The notes beneath the pieces were generated by a model. The model had not been told where the DNA came from and did no database searches. It saw only the letters and a list, made by a program, of their open reading frames with translations. Made by a program: the position numbers and the translations under genes. A DNA stretch of 64,000 bases. It comes from Craterilacuibacter sinensis. Lineage in GTDB: Bacteria > Pseudomonadota > Gammaproteobacteria > Burkholderiales > Chromobacteriaceae. Location of the stretch: positions 407,829-471,828 of the forward strand of contig NZ_WSSB01000001.1 in the NCBI RefSeq assembly GCF_009831765.1. Direction: 5' to 3'. Every line of letters begins with the position of its first letter. Positions within the stretch are counted from its first letter, which is position 1. Shown here piece by piece: positions 35,573 to 44,571 of this stretch.

Positions 35573-36553
35573 ATGGCCAGAAAAGACGAGCACCACGAAA
35601 GCACCATTATCAGGAGAGTCTCCAAACGCGGAAGCGATGCCGGCCATGGCGGGGCTTGGAAGGTCGCTTTTGCCGATTTCGTACTGGCGCTGATGTGTCT
35701 CTTTATGGTGCTGTGGGTACTGGCGGCACGCGATCAGGAAAATCTGGAAAAGGTATTGAACGCGGGCGGTGCGACCATGACGGCGGAAGGTGGTTCGGTA
35801 CGACTGGATCACGCGGGCAATCCTAAAGGCAGCCTGATTCCGCGTGACCCGATTCCGGGTCAGCCGCAAAGCGACAGCCGTGCCCAGACCCAGGTCAAGA
35901 GCAGCAGCCAGCCCTCGGCGCTGAACGATTCTGCGGGGGCGCGCCAGCGTGTTGACTCCGAGCAGGCGATGCAGAAACTGGCGCGCATGATGACGACGCT
36001 TTCGATCGAAGCCGGGCTGGCCGGCAATATGCAGGCGGTGGTCACGCCTTATGGCTTGCGCATCCTGCTGCATGACACCGATGAGCAGGGGATGTTTGAA
36101 CGCAGCAGTTCAGCGATCAATGAGCGTTTTCGCCTGTTGCTGGTCAGGATGGGGACGATGTTTCGTGGCATAGAAAACCAGTTGCTGATCGTCGGGCATA
36201 CCGACTCGCTGCAGTTCCGCAACCAGAGTCATGCCGCTTTTTCCAACTGGAGTTTGTCCAGCAATCGGGCGATGACCGCCCGTGCCCATTTGCTGGATGG
36301 CGGCATGCCTAAGGACAGCATCTTGCAAGTGGTCGGCATGGCGGACAGGGCACCGCTGGACCGTGCGAACCCGGCAGCGGTGGTCAACCGGCGTATCGAG
36401 ATGCTGGTGTTGACGACAGAGCAGGCACATCAGGTGTCCGCCATGTTCGGCATGCCCGGGCGGACGGAAGCATTGATGCCGGGCGTCAACTCGGCCCGGC
36501 CGGATGTGGTTCCAGCCTCGGTACTGCAAGAACGCCTGGTCAAGGTGCATTGA
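35573..36553 (+). CDS. motB: Flagellar stator protein MotB (lateral system)
   Basis: Stator subunit anchored to peptidoglycan. The 326-residue product has one membrane helix with the essential Asp (WKVAFADFVLALMCLFMVLWV, about 26-46). The OmpA-like domain follows (about 180-290: NQLLIVGHTDSLQFRN, SSNRAMTARAHLLDGGM, NRRIEMLVL). It pairs with the preceding motA. Confidence 0.95.
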   Translation: MARKDEHHESTIIRRVSKRGSDAGHGGAWKVAFADFVLALMCLFMVLWVLAARDQENLEKVLNAGGATMTAEGGSVRLDHAGNPKGSLIPRDPIPGQPQSDSRAQTQVKSSSQPSALNDSAGARQRVDSEQAMQKLARMMTTLSIEAGLAGNMQAVVTPYGLRILLHDTDEQGMFERSSSAINERFRLLLVRMGTMFRGIENQLLIVGHTDSLQFRNQSHAAFSNWSLSSNRAMTARAHLLDGGMPKDSILQVVGMADRAPLDRANPAAVVNRRIEMLVLTTEQAHQVSAMFGMPGRTEALMPGVNSARPDVVPASVLQERLVKVH

Positions 36554-36770
36554 TGGCTGGCTAAGCGTGTTGTTGCAATGCAATAGGAAAATAGCAGTTT
36601 TAAATATTTTGTTACATACATGTCATTATCTGCGGTATTATCGCAAGCCTTGGTTATCAATACCCGTTATTGTTAAAAAATGCTAGTGAAAAGCCGCATG
36701 ATTACCGCCAGATTTCTTAATAGTTTCTGCTGTGGTATCCGGTTGTCAGGGCAAGTGTGAAGCAGAAATC
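36554..36770 (+). promoter_or_regulatory. AT-rich promoter region of the Crp/Fnr-type gene
   Basis: This 217-bp gap is markedly AT-rich (about 36580-36720), in contrast to the tightly packed genes around it. It probably carries the promoter of the regulator and the flgM-flgN operon. No specific operator could be picked out. Confidence 0.4.
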
Positions 36771-37460
36771 GTGACCCAAAATAATGACAATATCCGGCAA
36801 CAGGTCGCGCAATGCGATTTTTTTGCCGAGCTGGACGAAGCCGCACTGGCGCGCCTACTGGAGGTGGGAATACCGTTGCGCTTGCGCAAGGGGGAAACCT
36901 TATTCCGTGAAGGGGATGTGCTTGATGCCATCTATGTGCAACTGTCCGGCCGTATTCAGTGCTGTGCCGAAGATGGGAGTGGCAAGCGTTTTGTTTTTCT
37001 GTTCAGCAAGCCCGGCGATGTACTGGGGGAAGTCTCCTATCTGGATGGTGGTGGCAGTGCATGGGGCTGCTGTGCCGATGAAGAGTGCGAACTGCTGAGA
37101 TTCCGCCGTCAGGACCTGATGATGGTATTCGACGACAAGGATGGTCTGCCTTGTGCCGTCAGCCGGCAGCAAATTCTTTTGCGTCTGGCCGGCATGGTGC
37201 GAACCATGTCCCTGGTGGCCCGCAATCTGGCCTTGCTCGATGTCTATGGCCGTATCCGCATCCTGTTCGGCGAGGTGATGGTGGACATAGATGGCGCATT
37301 GCAGCTGGAAAAACCCTTTACGCAACAGGAAATAGCCGAGCGTATCGGCTCTTCGCGCGAGATGGTGGCGCGCATCCTTAAAGAGCTGGTATACGGGCAT
37401 TACATCCGTCTGGATAACCGCCGCATCACCTTGCTTAAACCTTTGCCGGAACAGTTTTAA
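36771..37460 (+). CDS. Crp/Fnr-family transcriptional regulator within the flagellar locus
   Basis: A regulator of about 229 residues with an N-terminal cNMP-type sensor barrel (FFAELDEAALARLLEVGIPLRLRKGETLFREGDVLDAIYVQLSG, GDVLGEVSYLDGG). A long dimer helix follows, then a C-terminal HTH (FTQQEIAERIGSSREMVARILKEL). There is no N-terminal Cys cluster of an FNR iron-sulfur type, although CCADEEC lies at about 104-110. The start is unsure: GTG 36771 or GTG 36732, neither with a clear ribosome site. Embedded between motB and flgM, it may control lateral flagella; the effector is unknown. Confidence 0.85.
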   Translation: MTQNNDNIRQQVAQCDFFAELDEAALARLLEVGIPLRLRKGETLFREGDVLDAIYVQLSGRIQCCAEDGSGKRFVFLFSKPGDVLGEVSYLDGGGSAWGCCADEECELLRFRRQDLMMVFDDKDGLPCAVSRQQILLRLAGMVRTMSLVARNLALLDVYGRIRILFGEVMVDIDGALQLEKPFTQQEIAERIGSSREMVARILKELVYGHYIRLDNRRITLLKPLPEQF

Positions 37461-37522
37461 GTTTTTGCCGGCTGCTGTCGCCTTATCTAGGGTAAGGGGT
37501 TCAAGGATAAACGAGGCAAGAG

Positions 37523-37792
37523 ATGCGTATCACACCACAAAGAACAGAACTGCGTGAACTGCCCGCCGGCAAGCGTAGCGGTGCGCCCGCTTCTCCCTCG
37601 CCTGCCGAGGTGAAGCAAGGCAGTGCGGAGTCTGCGCGTATTGCGCCTGCGATGAATGCGCTTTCCGCCATGGCGGAGGTGGACATGGATAAAGTCGCCG
37701 TGATTCGTCAGGCGCTGGCGCGCGGTGAAATCGGTTTTGATGCGGATAAACTGGCCGGGCTGATCGCCCGCTACCATGGCAATCAGGGATGA
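37523..37792 (+). CDS. flgM: Anti-sigma-28 factor FlgM (lateral system)
   Basis: An 89-residue protein with a Pro/Ala/Ser-rich disordered N terminus and the FlgM sigma-binding C terminus (DMDKVAVIRQALARGEIGFDADKLAGLIARYHG). It would hold the cluster's own sigma-28 until the hook is complete. It overlaps flgN by 4 bp. Confidence 0.92.
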   Translation: MRITPQRTELRELPAGKRSGAPASPSPAEVKQGSAESARIAPAMNALSAMAEVDMDKVAVIRQALARGEIGFDADKLAGLIARYHGNQG

Positions 37793-38214
37793 TGAACGCG
37801 GCAGTGCTCAAGCAGTTGATGGCCGGTATTCAGGCTGACCGTAGTGCTTACGCAGAGCTCGAGCATCTGCTGGAAGCGCAACTCGGCGCCATTGTGCACT
37901 GTGATGCATCCCGGCTTGCATCGCTTGCTGAAAGCATTCTGCAACTGAGTGCAACGCTGGATGGCAGCCGTTGTGAGCGCGAGCGTTTGCTGCTGGAAGC
38001 ATTGGGTGTTAGCAGGCTGACTTCAATCGAACAGGTGTTTATGCGTTTGCCCGCCGATATCGCGACGCGCTGCCGGGCACACTGGGAAGCCTTGTGTAGC
38101 AAGGTGCAGCATTGCCAGTCGCTGAATACGCGCAATGGCCGGCTGATGAGCGAGCAGCACGGCTTGTTGACCCGGGTGATGTTCGGTGACGAGGATGTCT
38201 ATGTTTCTGCCTGA
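37789..38214 (+). CDS. flgN: Flagellar export chaperone FlgN (lateral system)
   Basis: A 141-residue helical protein (YAELEHLLEAQLGAIVHCDASRLASLAES, then CSKVQHCQSLNTRNGRLMSEQHG) fitting FlgN, the chaperone of FlgK and FlgL. Position after flgM is canonical. Confidence 0.85.
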   Translation: MMNAAVLKQLMAGIQADRSAYAELEHLLEAQLGAIVHCDASRLASLAESILQLSATLDGSRCERERLLLEALGVSRLTSIEQVFMRLPADIATRCRAHWEALCSKVQHCQSLNTRNGRLMSEQHGLLTRVMFGDEDVYVSA

Positions 38215-38944
38215 GTCCCGGCGTCTGCCGTTTTTGGTGGCAGGGGAGATGCCGGCTGCGGCCACTCTGCCTGCGCCAGCCCCTGGCGCTGCCGGCCAGT
38301 TTTCCGCACTTTACCGGCAAACCCGGCAGGAGGTCAGCGACTATATCCGTCACGGAGAATCTGAGGCGATGCCGGCGCTTTCGCCTGATGGTGCCTGGCT
38401 GCATAGCCGGCTTGCCATGGTGGGTGAGGCTGGCGCTGCGCGCGCCGTTTCGCTTGCGGGGTCGGCGGAGGATTTTGCCAGCGCCGTTTTGCCTTATGCG
38501 CGTCAGGCAGCCAGCGCATTGGGCGTGGCACCGGAGATTGTCGCGGCACATGCGGCGCTGGAGTCCGATTGGGGGCGTCGCCCCATCGTGCGCGAGGATG
38601 GCGCGAATAGCTTCAATTTGTTCGGTATCAAGGCGGGGGAGGGCTGGCAAGGTGAGCGCACCCGCAGCGTGACCCATGAATTTGTCGACGGGCAGGCGCG
38701 CAAAAGCGTCGAGTCTTTTCGCGCCTATCCCGATTACGCCGCAGCCTTTAACGACTATGCGCGCCTGATTTCCTCAAACCCGCGCTATCGTGCCGCCCTG
38801 GGGGTGGGAAGTGATGGCGCAGCCTATGCCCGTGCGCTGGCGCAAGGCGGCTATGCTACCGATCCGGATTACGCCGCCAAACTCAGTAGCGTGGTGACAT
38901 CCTTGCGCCAGCGCCAGGCGCGTGTCACTACTCCAGCGGGCTAA
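38201..38944 (+). CDS. Stand-alone FlgJ-type flagellar muramidase
   Basis: A peptidoglycan hydrolase of about 247 residues that would open the wall for the rod. The N-terminal part is Pro/Ala-rich. The glucosaminidase domain (about 90-240) has APEIVAAHAALESDWGRRPI with the catalytic Glu, then NSFNLFGIKAG, FRAYPDYAAAFNDYARL and RYRAAL. ATG 38201 is favoured by GAGG 8 bp upstream; GTG 38186 is possible. In many bacteria this domain is fused to the FlgJ rod cap, which here is a separate gene at 45676. Confidence 0.88.
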   Translation: MFLPESRRLPFLVAGEMPAAATLPAPAPGAAGQFSALYRQTRQEVSDYIRHGESEAMPALSPDGAWLHSRLAMVGEAGAARAVSLAGSAEDFASAVLPYARQAASALGVAPEIVAAHAALESDWGRRPIVREDGANSFNLFGIKAGEGWQGERTRSVTHEFVDGQARKSVESFRAYPDYAAAFNDYARLISSNPRYRAALGVGSDGAAYARALAQGGYATDPDYAAKLSSVVTSLRQRQARVTTPAG

Positions 38945-39593
38945 CGACCCCCGCCGCGCTGACTCTGGCCGGAAAAACCCGGCCACTGGCCAGATTCTTC
39001 ACCCGTATGATATCCCCAGCCTTGCCATGATTTTGCGCTTCTGCGCTGACCCTGACCTCGATGCCGGGGCGGCTGGCGATGATGTCTATCTTGTCGCCGC
39101 GTCTGATCAGCACGCGCCCATCCCCTGAGCTGGATGGCGCTGACGGGTGAGGCGGTTCGACTCCTGCGTCTTTCTTGCTGTCTTGCGTGGCAACCTTTTC
39201 CCTGTGACTGCCTTGTTGTGCCTTGCCGGGCGCGGCTTCTGTTTCTGGCGTCTGCGGCGAAGACGCGAGGAGGCGGGCGCGTACTGTCCATATGCTTTGC
39301 CACAGGCCGGGGCAAGTCACGGCAAAACGCATGCGCCCGGGGTTGCGGGTGTCGATCTTGCGTATCTGCAGCATTGACGGGCAGAGGGGCAGACGGTCGG
39401 CTTCGCGTGGCGGGATAAAGCTCAGTTGGGCAGCGGGCGGCTTTTCGCCGGCTTTTGCCTGCGATTGCAGTGCCTGGTTTGCCGCGATATCGAGTTGTTG
39501 GTGTATGGCTGGCATGGCGGCAAGCGCACCCATGGCCAGACATAACAAGCCAAGCATCAGCGCCTGGCGGCAGGGGTTCGTGAATATTGCCAT
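38928..39593 (-). CDS. flgA: Flagellar P-ring assembly chaperone FlgA (lateral system)
   Basis: Periplasmic chaperone for FlgI. The 221-residue product has a signal segment (ALMLGLLCLAMGALAAM) and a long Ser/Pro/Lys-rich linker (about 115-155). The C-terminal SAF-type domain reads VLIRRGDKIDIIASRPGIEVRVSAEAQNHGKAGDIIRVKN. It is divergent from flgB, and its 3' end overlaps the muramidase gene by 17 bp. Confidence 0.9.
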   Translation of the reverse strand: MAIFTNPCRQALMLGLLCLAMGALAAMPAIHQQLDIAANQALQSQAKAGEKPPAAQLSFIPPREADRLPLCPSMLQIRKIDTRNPGRMRFAVTCPGLWQSIWTVRARLLASSPQTPETEAAPGKAQQGSHREKVATQDSKKDAGVEPPHPSAPSSSGDGRVLIRRGDKIDIIASRPGIEVRVSAEAQNHGKAGDIIRVKNLASGRVFPARVSAAGVVSPLE

Positions 39594-39726
39594 TCTGGCT
39601 GTCTTGGTAATTATTACATGTACGTATCTCGGGGGGCTTATTAATATCCCCTATCAATTTTACCGGTTTATTCTTAACCAGTATCTTGAGTCATAGCAAC
39701 GGTATTGAACATGGCTAGGGGTGTCA

Positions 39727-40086
39727 ATGGGGATAGCTTTTGACAAGGCGCTGGGTATTCATCCTGAAGCGCTCAAACTGAGGGCGGAGCGTACACGCAT
39801 TCTGGCATCTAACCTGGCCAATGAAAGCACGCCCGGTTACCAGGCGCGCGATATCGATTTTTCTGCCGCGCTGGAGCAGGCGACTAGCGGCGAAGGCGAT
39901 ATGGAGATGGCGCTGGATACGGCGGCAAAATACCGTATGCCCAATCATGCATCGCTGGATGGCAATACGGTGGAACTGGGTGTCGAGCAAGCCGAGTTTG
40001 CCCAGAATACCAGCGATTTCCAGACCAGCCTGACTTTCCTGAACATGAAATTCAGGGGCTTGGCCAAAGCCATTTCGGGGCAATAA
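39727..40086 (+). CDS. flgB: Flagellar rod protein FlgB (lateral system)
   Basis: Proximal rod subunit (119 residues). The typical pattern is FDKALGIHPEALKLRAERTRILASNLANESTPGYQARDIDF and a C-terminal FQTSLTFLNMKFRGLAKAI. ATG 39727 is chosen because AGGGG precedes it; GTG 39721 is in frame. It starts the flgB-to-flgL operon. Confidence 0.95.
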   Translation: MGIAFDKALGIHPEALKLRAERTRILASNLANESTPGYQARDIDFSAALEQATSGEGDMEMALDTAAKYRMPNHASLDGNTVELGVEQAEFAQNTSDFQTSLTFLNMKFRGLAKAISGQ

Positions 40087-40089
40087 ATC

Positions 40090-40506
40090 ATGTCTTTCAG
40101 GGATATCTCCCGCATCGCGGGTTCGGCCATGACGGCGCAGACCATCCGCCTGAATACCATCGCCAGTAATCTGGCCAATGCCGAGTCTGCCTCGGGCTCG
40201 GAGGCAGTGGCTTATCGTGCCCGCAAGCCGGTGTTTGCCGCCATGGCACAAGGGGGCGCGGATGGCTGGCAAGGCGCGACAGTGGCAGTGCTGGATGTCG
40301 TCAAAAGCCCAGCGCCGCTGCGCAAGCTGCATGAACCGGGCAACCCGCTGGCGGATGCGGACGGTAATGTGTTCTACCCCAATGTGAATCCGGTCGAGGA
40401 AATGACCGACATGATGGCGGCCTCGCGCGCTTTTCAAACCAATGTCGAAGTGATGACCCGGGTACGTTCCATGCAGGGCGACCTGCTCAAGATGGGAGAA
40501 GGCTGA
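40090..40506 (+). CDS. flgC: Flagellar rod protein FlgC (lateral system)
   Basis: Rod subunit of 138 residues. It begins MSFRDISRIAGSAMTAQTIRLNTIASNLANAESA and ends with VNPVEEMTDMMAASRAFQTNVEVMTRVRSM, both family marks. It lies 3 bp after flgB and overlaps flgD by one base. Confidence 0.96.
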   Translation: MSFRDISRIAGSAMTAQTIRLNTIASNLANAESASGSEAVAYRARKPVFAAMAQGGADGWQGATVAVLDVVKSPAPLRKLHEPGNPLADADGNVFYPNVNPVEEMTDMMAASRAFQTNVEVMTRVRSMQGDLLKMGEG

Positions 40507-41198
40507 TGGCAATTTCAGGCGTGACAGTCGATGAGCGGAACACTGGCGGACCCAAGGGGGAGACACCGGTTGCCAAGGCTGCCGGTCAAACCTTGGGCGA
40601 TGCAGACATGTTCATGACTTTGCTGATGGCGCAGATCAAGAATCAGGACCCCTTGTCGCCCAGCGACCCTGCCCAGTTCGTCAATCAGCTGGTACAGATG
40701 AACCAGATGCAGACTTCGCTTTCCATGTTGTCCGAGCTCAAGGGCAATGCCCTGATGATGCGCGAACTGCAGGGGCTGGCGCTGGGGGGGCAGGTCGGGC
40801 ATCTGTCGCGGGTTTCTACCAATCAGCTTGAACTGTCGAGCGCTTCTGGCCCGCTTAGCGGCCACCTGACGCTTCCCGGTGCGGAAAAAGCGGTTTCGGT
40901 GACGCTGACAGCGGCCGATGGCAGCCAGACCAAGGTGGATCTGGGCGCGCGGCCGGAGGGGGCGTTTGCTTTCAGTATTGATCCGGCGGCGCTGAAATTG
41001 CCTGCTGGCCGCTATGAGGTCAGCGTGCAAACGGCATCTGGTAAAAAACCGATGCTCGAGTTCGAGGCGCGTATCGAGGGTGTGCGCCTGCCCGTGTCCG
41101 GAGGCGAACCCTTGCTGCGCCTGGCAGGTCTGGGCGAGTTTCCCGCTTCTTCCATTACCCAGTTGCGCGGTTCGGCTACCCGCGACGCTCAAGGATAG
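40506..41198 (+). CDS. flgD: Flagellar hook cap protein FlgD (lateral system)
   Basis: Scaffold for hook assembly. The 230-residue product has the N-terminal FlgD segment (MFMTLLMAQIKNQDPLSPSDPAQFVNQLVQMNQMQ, about 36-70). FlgD Tudor/Ig-like domains follow (VSVTLTAADGSQTKVDLGA, GRYEVSVQTASG). Confidence 0.94.
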   Translation: MAISGVTVDERNTGGPKGETPVAKAAGQTLGDADMFMTLLMAQIKNQDPLSPSDPAQFVNQLVQMNQMQTSLSMLSELKGNALMMRELQGLALGGQVGHLSRVSTNQLELSSASGPLSGHLTLPGAEKAVSVTLTAADGSQTKVDLGARPEGAFAFSIDPAALKLPAGRYEVSVQTASGKKPMLEFEARIEGVRLPVSGGEPLLRLAGLGEFPASSITQLRGSATRDAQG

Positions 41199-41200
41199 TC

Positions 41201-42382
41201 ATGAGTCTAGAAATCGCAGTTTCCGGCATCAATGCTGTCAGCAGCCAGCTGGACAGTATCAGTAACAATATTGCCAACGCCTCGTCCTATGGCTACAAGA
41301 CTGGCCGCACCAACTTTGCCTCGCTCTATGTGGGCTCGCAGGCGATGGGTGTCGGCATCTCCTCCAAGACGCAGGATATCGCCCGCATGGGCGGGATGCA
41401 GTCGACCGGACGCCTGCTGGATGCGGCCATTGACGGTAGCGGCTTCTTTATTACCCGTGGCAGCGACGGCTCGGACCAGTACACGCGGGTCGGCATGTTC
41501 AATACCGACAAGGACGGTTTTCTGGTCGACGGTTCGGCACGACGCGTGCAGGGCTATGCCATGAATGCGGCAAATGGTGCGATGGGTGCGCTGGGCGATC
41601 TTAAGATTCCATCCGGCCAGATCCCGGCCATGGCCAGCACTGCACTCAAATACACCGGTAACCTGTCTACCGCGTGGACGAAGATGACCGGAACCTTCGA
41701 CAAGAACGACCCGTCGACTTTTAATGCCTCGACCGTCTCGGTGGTGTATGACTCGCGTGGCGACAAGCATAACCTGACCCAGTATTTTGTCCGGACGGGG
41801 GACAATGAAGTCCAGGTGCAATATACGCTGGATGGCAAGCCAGCCGGCGCGCCTGCTACGCTGACTTTCGGCGCGGATGGTCAGCTGAACGTGCCTGCCA
41901 TCAACTCTCTTGCTCTGGGTACGCCTGCGGGTGCGGCACCATTGACGGTCAATGTCGACTATTCGGGTACCACCTTGTTTGCCGGCGAAAGCACCACCTT
42001 GGCCAATAGCGTTAACGGCTATGCCTCGGGTGTGATGACCGGGGTCCGCATCGAAAGCAATGGCGAACTGGTCGCCCAATACAGTAATGGCCAGCGCATG
42101 GCGGTCGGGGTATTGGCCATTGCCAACTTCCCCAACGAGGCCGGGCTGTCGCCGGTATCCGGTGCCAGCTGGATAGATTCGCCCGCTTCCGGTACTGCCG
42201 TGGTGTCGGTGCCGGGTAACGGCAAGGCTGGCGTGCTGGCGGCTGGTGTACTGGAAGGCTCCAACGTCGATATGACCGGTGAGCTGGTGAAACTGATGAG
42301 TGCGCAGCGCAGCTATCAGGCCAACACCAAGGTGATTACGGCCGAGAGTCAGGCGATTCAGGCTCTGATGCAGGCAATTTAA
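41201..42382 (+). CDS. flgE: Flagellar hook protein FlgE (lateral system)
   Basis: Hook subunit of 393 residues. The N-terminal rod/hook motif is GINAVSSQLDSISNNIANASSYGYK, the middle FlgE domain includes AIDGSGFFITRG, and the C-terminal stretch is EGSNVDMTGELVKLMSAQRSYQANTKVI. It lies 2 bp after flgD and 7 bp before flgF. Confidence 0.96.
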   Translation: MSLEIAVSGINAVSSQLDSISNNIANASSYGYKTGRTNFASLYVGSQAMGVGISSKTQDIARMGGMQSTGRLLDAAIDGSGFFITRGSDGSDQYTRVGMFNTDKDGFLVDGSARRVQGYAMNAANGAMGALGDLKIPSGQIPAMASTALKYTGNLSTAWTKMTGTFDKNDPSTFNASTVSVVYDSRGDKHNLTQYFVRTGDNEVQVQYTLDGKPAGAPATLTFGADGQLNVPAINSLALGTPAGAAPLTVNVDYSGTTLFAGESTTLANSVNGYASGVMTGVRIESNGELVAQYSNGQRMAVGVLAIANFPNEAGLSPVSGASWIDSPASGTAVVSVPGNGKAGVLAAGVLEGSNVDMTGELVKLMSAQRSYQANTKVITAESQAIQALMQAI

Positions 42383-42389
42383 GGCGATT

Positions 42390-43115
42390 ATGGACGCGCT
42401 GATATTTACCGCCATGAGCGGAGCCAACCGTGCACTCAAGGCGCAGCAGGTACATGCCAATAATCTGGCCAATAGCGAAACCGGCGGCTTTCGCGCCGAT
42501 TTTGGCGTGGCGCGCAGTCAGGCGGTAGCCGGCAGCGGTTTTGATGCCCGTCATGTGACAAGGCTGGAGCCTTCTGCGGTCAATAGCCGGCCCGGTGCGA
42601 TTCATGCGACCGGGCGCGAGCTGGATGTGGCGATCGAGGGCGAAGGTTTTCTGGCGGTGCTTGATGGCGGACAGGAAGTGTATACCCGCGCCGGCAGTCT
42701 GGATGTCGGTGCCGATGGCACGCTGAGCGTGCAGGGCCGGCCGGTGCTGGGCGATGGCGGTGCGATCACGCTGCCGCCATTTAGCCAGCTGGCGATTGCC
42801 GCCGATGGGACTTTGTCGGTGCAGGCGCAGGGTGAAACGCTGATGCAGCCGGTAGCCAAGCTCAAGTTGGTCAGGCCGGTGCCGGAAGAGCTTAGCAAGA
42901 ATGGCAACGGTTTCATTATCAGCCGTGCCGGCGGGACTTTGCCGGCAGACGATACGGTGCGCGTCAAGGGCGGGCATCTGGAGCGCAGCAATGTGTCGGC
43001 GGTCGAGGAAATGATTGCGACCATGGCTTTGGGGCGCGATTTTGAATTGCAGATGAAAATGTTCACTACCGCCAGCGAAATGGCCGATGCCGGCAATCGT
43101 CTGGTGCGCGGCTAA
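42390..43115 (+). CDS. flgF: Flagellar rod protein FlgF (lateral system)
   Basis: Proximal rod protein of 241 residues. Motifs are MDALIFTAMSGANRALKAQQVHANNLANSETGGFRAD, LDVAIEGEGFLAVL and a C-terminal HLERSNVSAVEEMIATMALGRDFELQMKM. Confidence 0.95.
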   Translation: MDALIFTAMSGANRALKAQQVHANNLANSETGGFRADFGVARSQAVAGSGFDARHVTRLEPSAVNSRPGAIHATGRELDVAIEGEGFLAVLDGGQEVYTRAGSLDVGADGTLSVQGRPVLGDGGAITLPPFSQLAIAADGTLSVQAQGETLMQPVAKLKLVRPVPEELSKNGNGFIISRAGGTLPADDTVRVKGGHLERSNVSAVEEMIATMALGRDFELQMKMFTTASEMADAGNRLVRG

Positions 43116-43130
43116 GCCAAGGAGAAGATC

Positions 43131-43919
43131 ATGAATCCGGCTTTATGGATCAGCAAGACCGGCATTCAGGCGCAGGATGCGCGCCTGGGGGCGATTGCCA
43201 ATAATCTGGCCAATGCCAATACCGTGGGTTTCAAGCGCGACCGGCTGGTGTTCGAAGACTTGTTTTACCAGATTGAGCGCCAGCCCGGTGCGCAGGTCGA
43301 TGCCAATAATCTGGCACCTTCCGGCGTGCAGTTCGGCAATGGCACACGCCTGGCCGGCACGCAGAAGGTGTTTACCGGCGGGGCGATTTCCACGACCGGG
43401 CAAGCCATGGACGTGGCCATTATCGGTCAGGGTTTTCTGCAAGTGCAGATGGCCGACGGCAATACTGGCTATACCCGTGCGGGGCAGCTGCAGGTTAATG
43501 CCGAAGGGCAACTGGTGACCGCGCAAGGGCTGCCGCTGGTGCCGGCCATGACGCTGCCGGCTAATGCCACATCGGTCACCATCAGCGAAAGTGGCCAGGT
43601 GTCTGTCGGTGTGCCCGGCTCGACTCAGTTGCAGGCTGTGGGGCAGTTGACGCTGGCCAGCTTCGTGAATCCGACCGGCCTGCTGGCCTTGGGCGGCAAT
43701 CTGTTTCAGGAAACCGATGCCAGCGGCGCACCGGTCGAGGGCAATCCGGGTGCGGATGGCATGGGCAAGCTCAAACAGGGCGCGCTGGAAGGCTCGAATG
43801 TACAGGTAGTCGAAGAAATGGTTGAAATGATTGCGGCGCAGCGCACCTACGAGATGAATACCAAGGTGCTGTCGGCTGCCGACAATATGATGCAGAACCT
43901 GGCCCAGTCGGCACGATGA
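43131..43919 (+). CDS. flgG: Flagellar distal rod protein FlgG (lateral system)
   Basis: Distal rod subunit of 262 residues. It has MNPALWISKTGIQAQDARLGAIANNLANANTVGFKRDR, the FlgG-typical GAQVDANNLAPSGVQFGNGTRLAGTQKVF, and LEGSNVQVVEEMVEMIAAQRTYEMNTKVLSAADNM. It overlaps flgH by 4 bp. Confidence 0.97.
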   Translation: MNPALWISKTGIQAQDARLGAIANNLANANTVGFKRDRLVFEDLFYQIERQPGAQVDANNLAPSGVQFGNGTRLAGTQKVFTGGAISTTGQAMDVAIIGQGFLQVQMADGNTGYTRAGQLQVNAEGQLVTAQGLPLVPAMTLPANATSVTISESGQVSVGVPGSTQLQAVGQLTLASFVNPTGLLALGGNLFQETDASGAPVEGNPGADGMGKLKQGALEGSNVQVVEEMVEMIAAQRTYEMNTKVLSAADNMMQNLAQSAR

Positions 43920-44560
43920 GATACATGCTCTGGCTTGGCCTGGTTTTGCTTGCAGGTTGCGCCCAGATGCCGCAGGTCAGGGAGAGCGAGCCCGAACTGC
44001 CGCCGGTACCTTTGGCCAGTGCCAAGGGCAGCGGCGGTGGCGTGTTTTCGGCTTATGGTGCGGCGTCGCTGGTGGCGGATAAGCGTGCGTTTCGTCCGGG
44101 CGATGTGCTGACGGTGGTGCTGGAAGAAACCACCCAGGCGAGCAAGCGTGCCGGTACCCAGTTCGACAAGAAGTCCGGGGTGGAAATCAGCCCGGCTGTG
44201 ATCGGCAGCAATACCTATAAGACCAATGTCGGCATCGATGCCGGGCGTAATTTCAATGGCGCGGCCTCGTCATCGCAGCAAAACAGCCTGTCCGGCTCAT
44301 TGACGGTTGTCGTGCAGCAGGTATTGCCCAACGGCCTGATGCTGGTCAAGGGTGAAAAACAGCTGACCCTGAATCAGGGCGAAGAGTATTTGCGCCTGAC
44401 AGGTTATGTCCGCGTCGATGATGTAGACAGCAATAATCGCATTTCCTCGCAGCGCATTGCCAATGCCCGTATCGGTTACGCTGGGCGTGGCGCCTTGAGC
44501 GATGCCAATGCTGCCGGTTGGCTGATGCGGGTGTTCAATAGTCCATGGATGCCGTTCTGA
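43916..44560 (+). CDS. flgH: Flagellar L-ring lipoprotein FlgH (lateral system)
   Basis: Outer-membrane ring lipoprotein. The 214-residue product has a lipobox LLAGC (Cys near residue 15), [30 protein letters not shown] and the C-terminal [32 protein letters not shown] stretch. It overlaps the possible longer form of flgI. Confidence 0.96.
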   Translation: MRYMLWLGLVLLAGCAQMPQVRESEPELPPVPLASAKGSGGGVFSAYGAASLVADKRAFRPGDVLTVVLEETTQASKRAGTQFDKKSGVEISPAVIGSNTYKTNVGIDAGRNFNGAASSSQQNSLSGSLTVVVQQVLPNGLMLVKGEKQLTLNQGEEYLRLTGYVRVDDVDSNNRISSQRIANARIGYAGRGALSDANAAGWLMRVFNSPWMPF

Positions 44561-44571
44561 AAGGCCAGTTG

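Noticed and set aside
41207..42472. 421-residue minus-strand frame under flgE
   Set aside because: Shadow of a well-supported hook gene, with His/Arg/Gln-rich composition typical of antisense reading.
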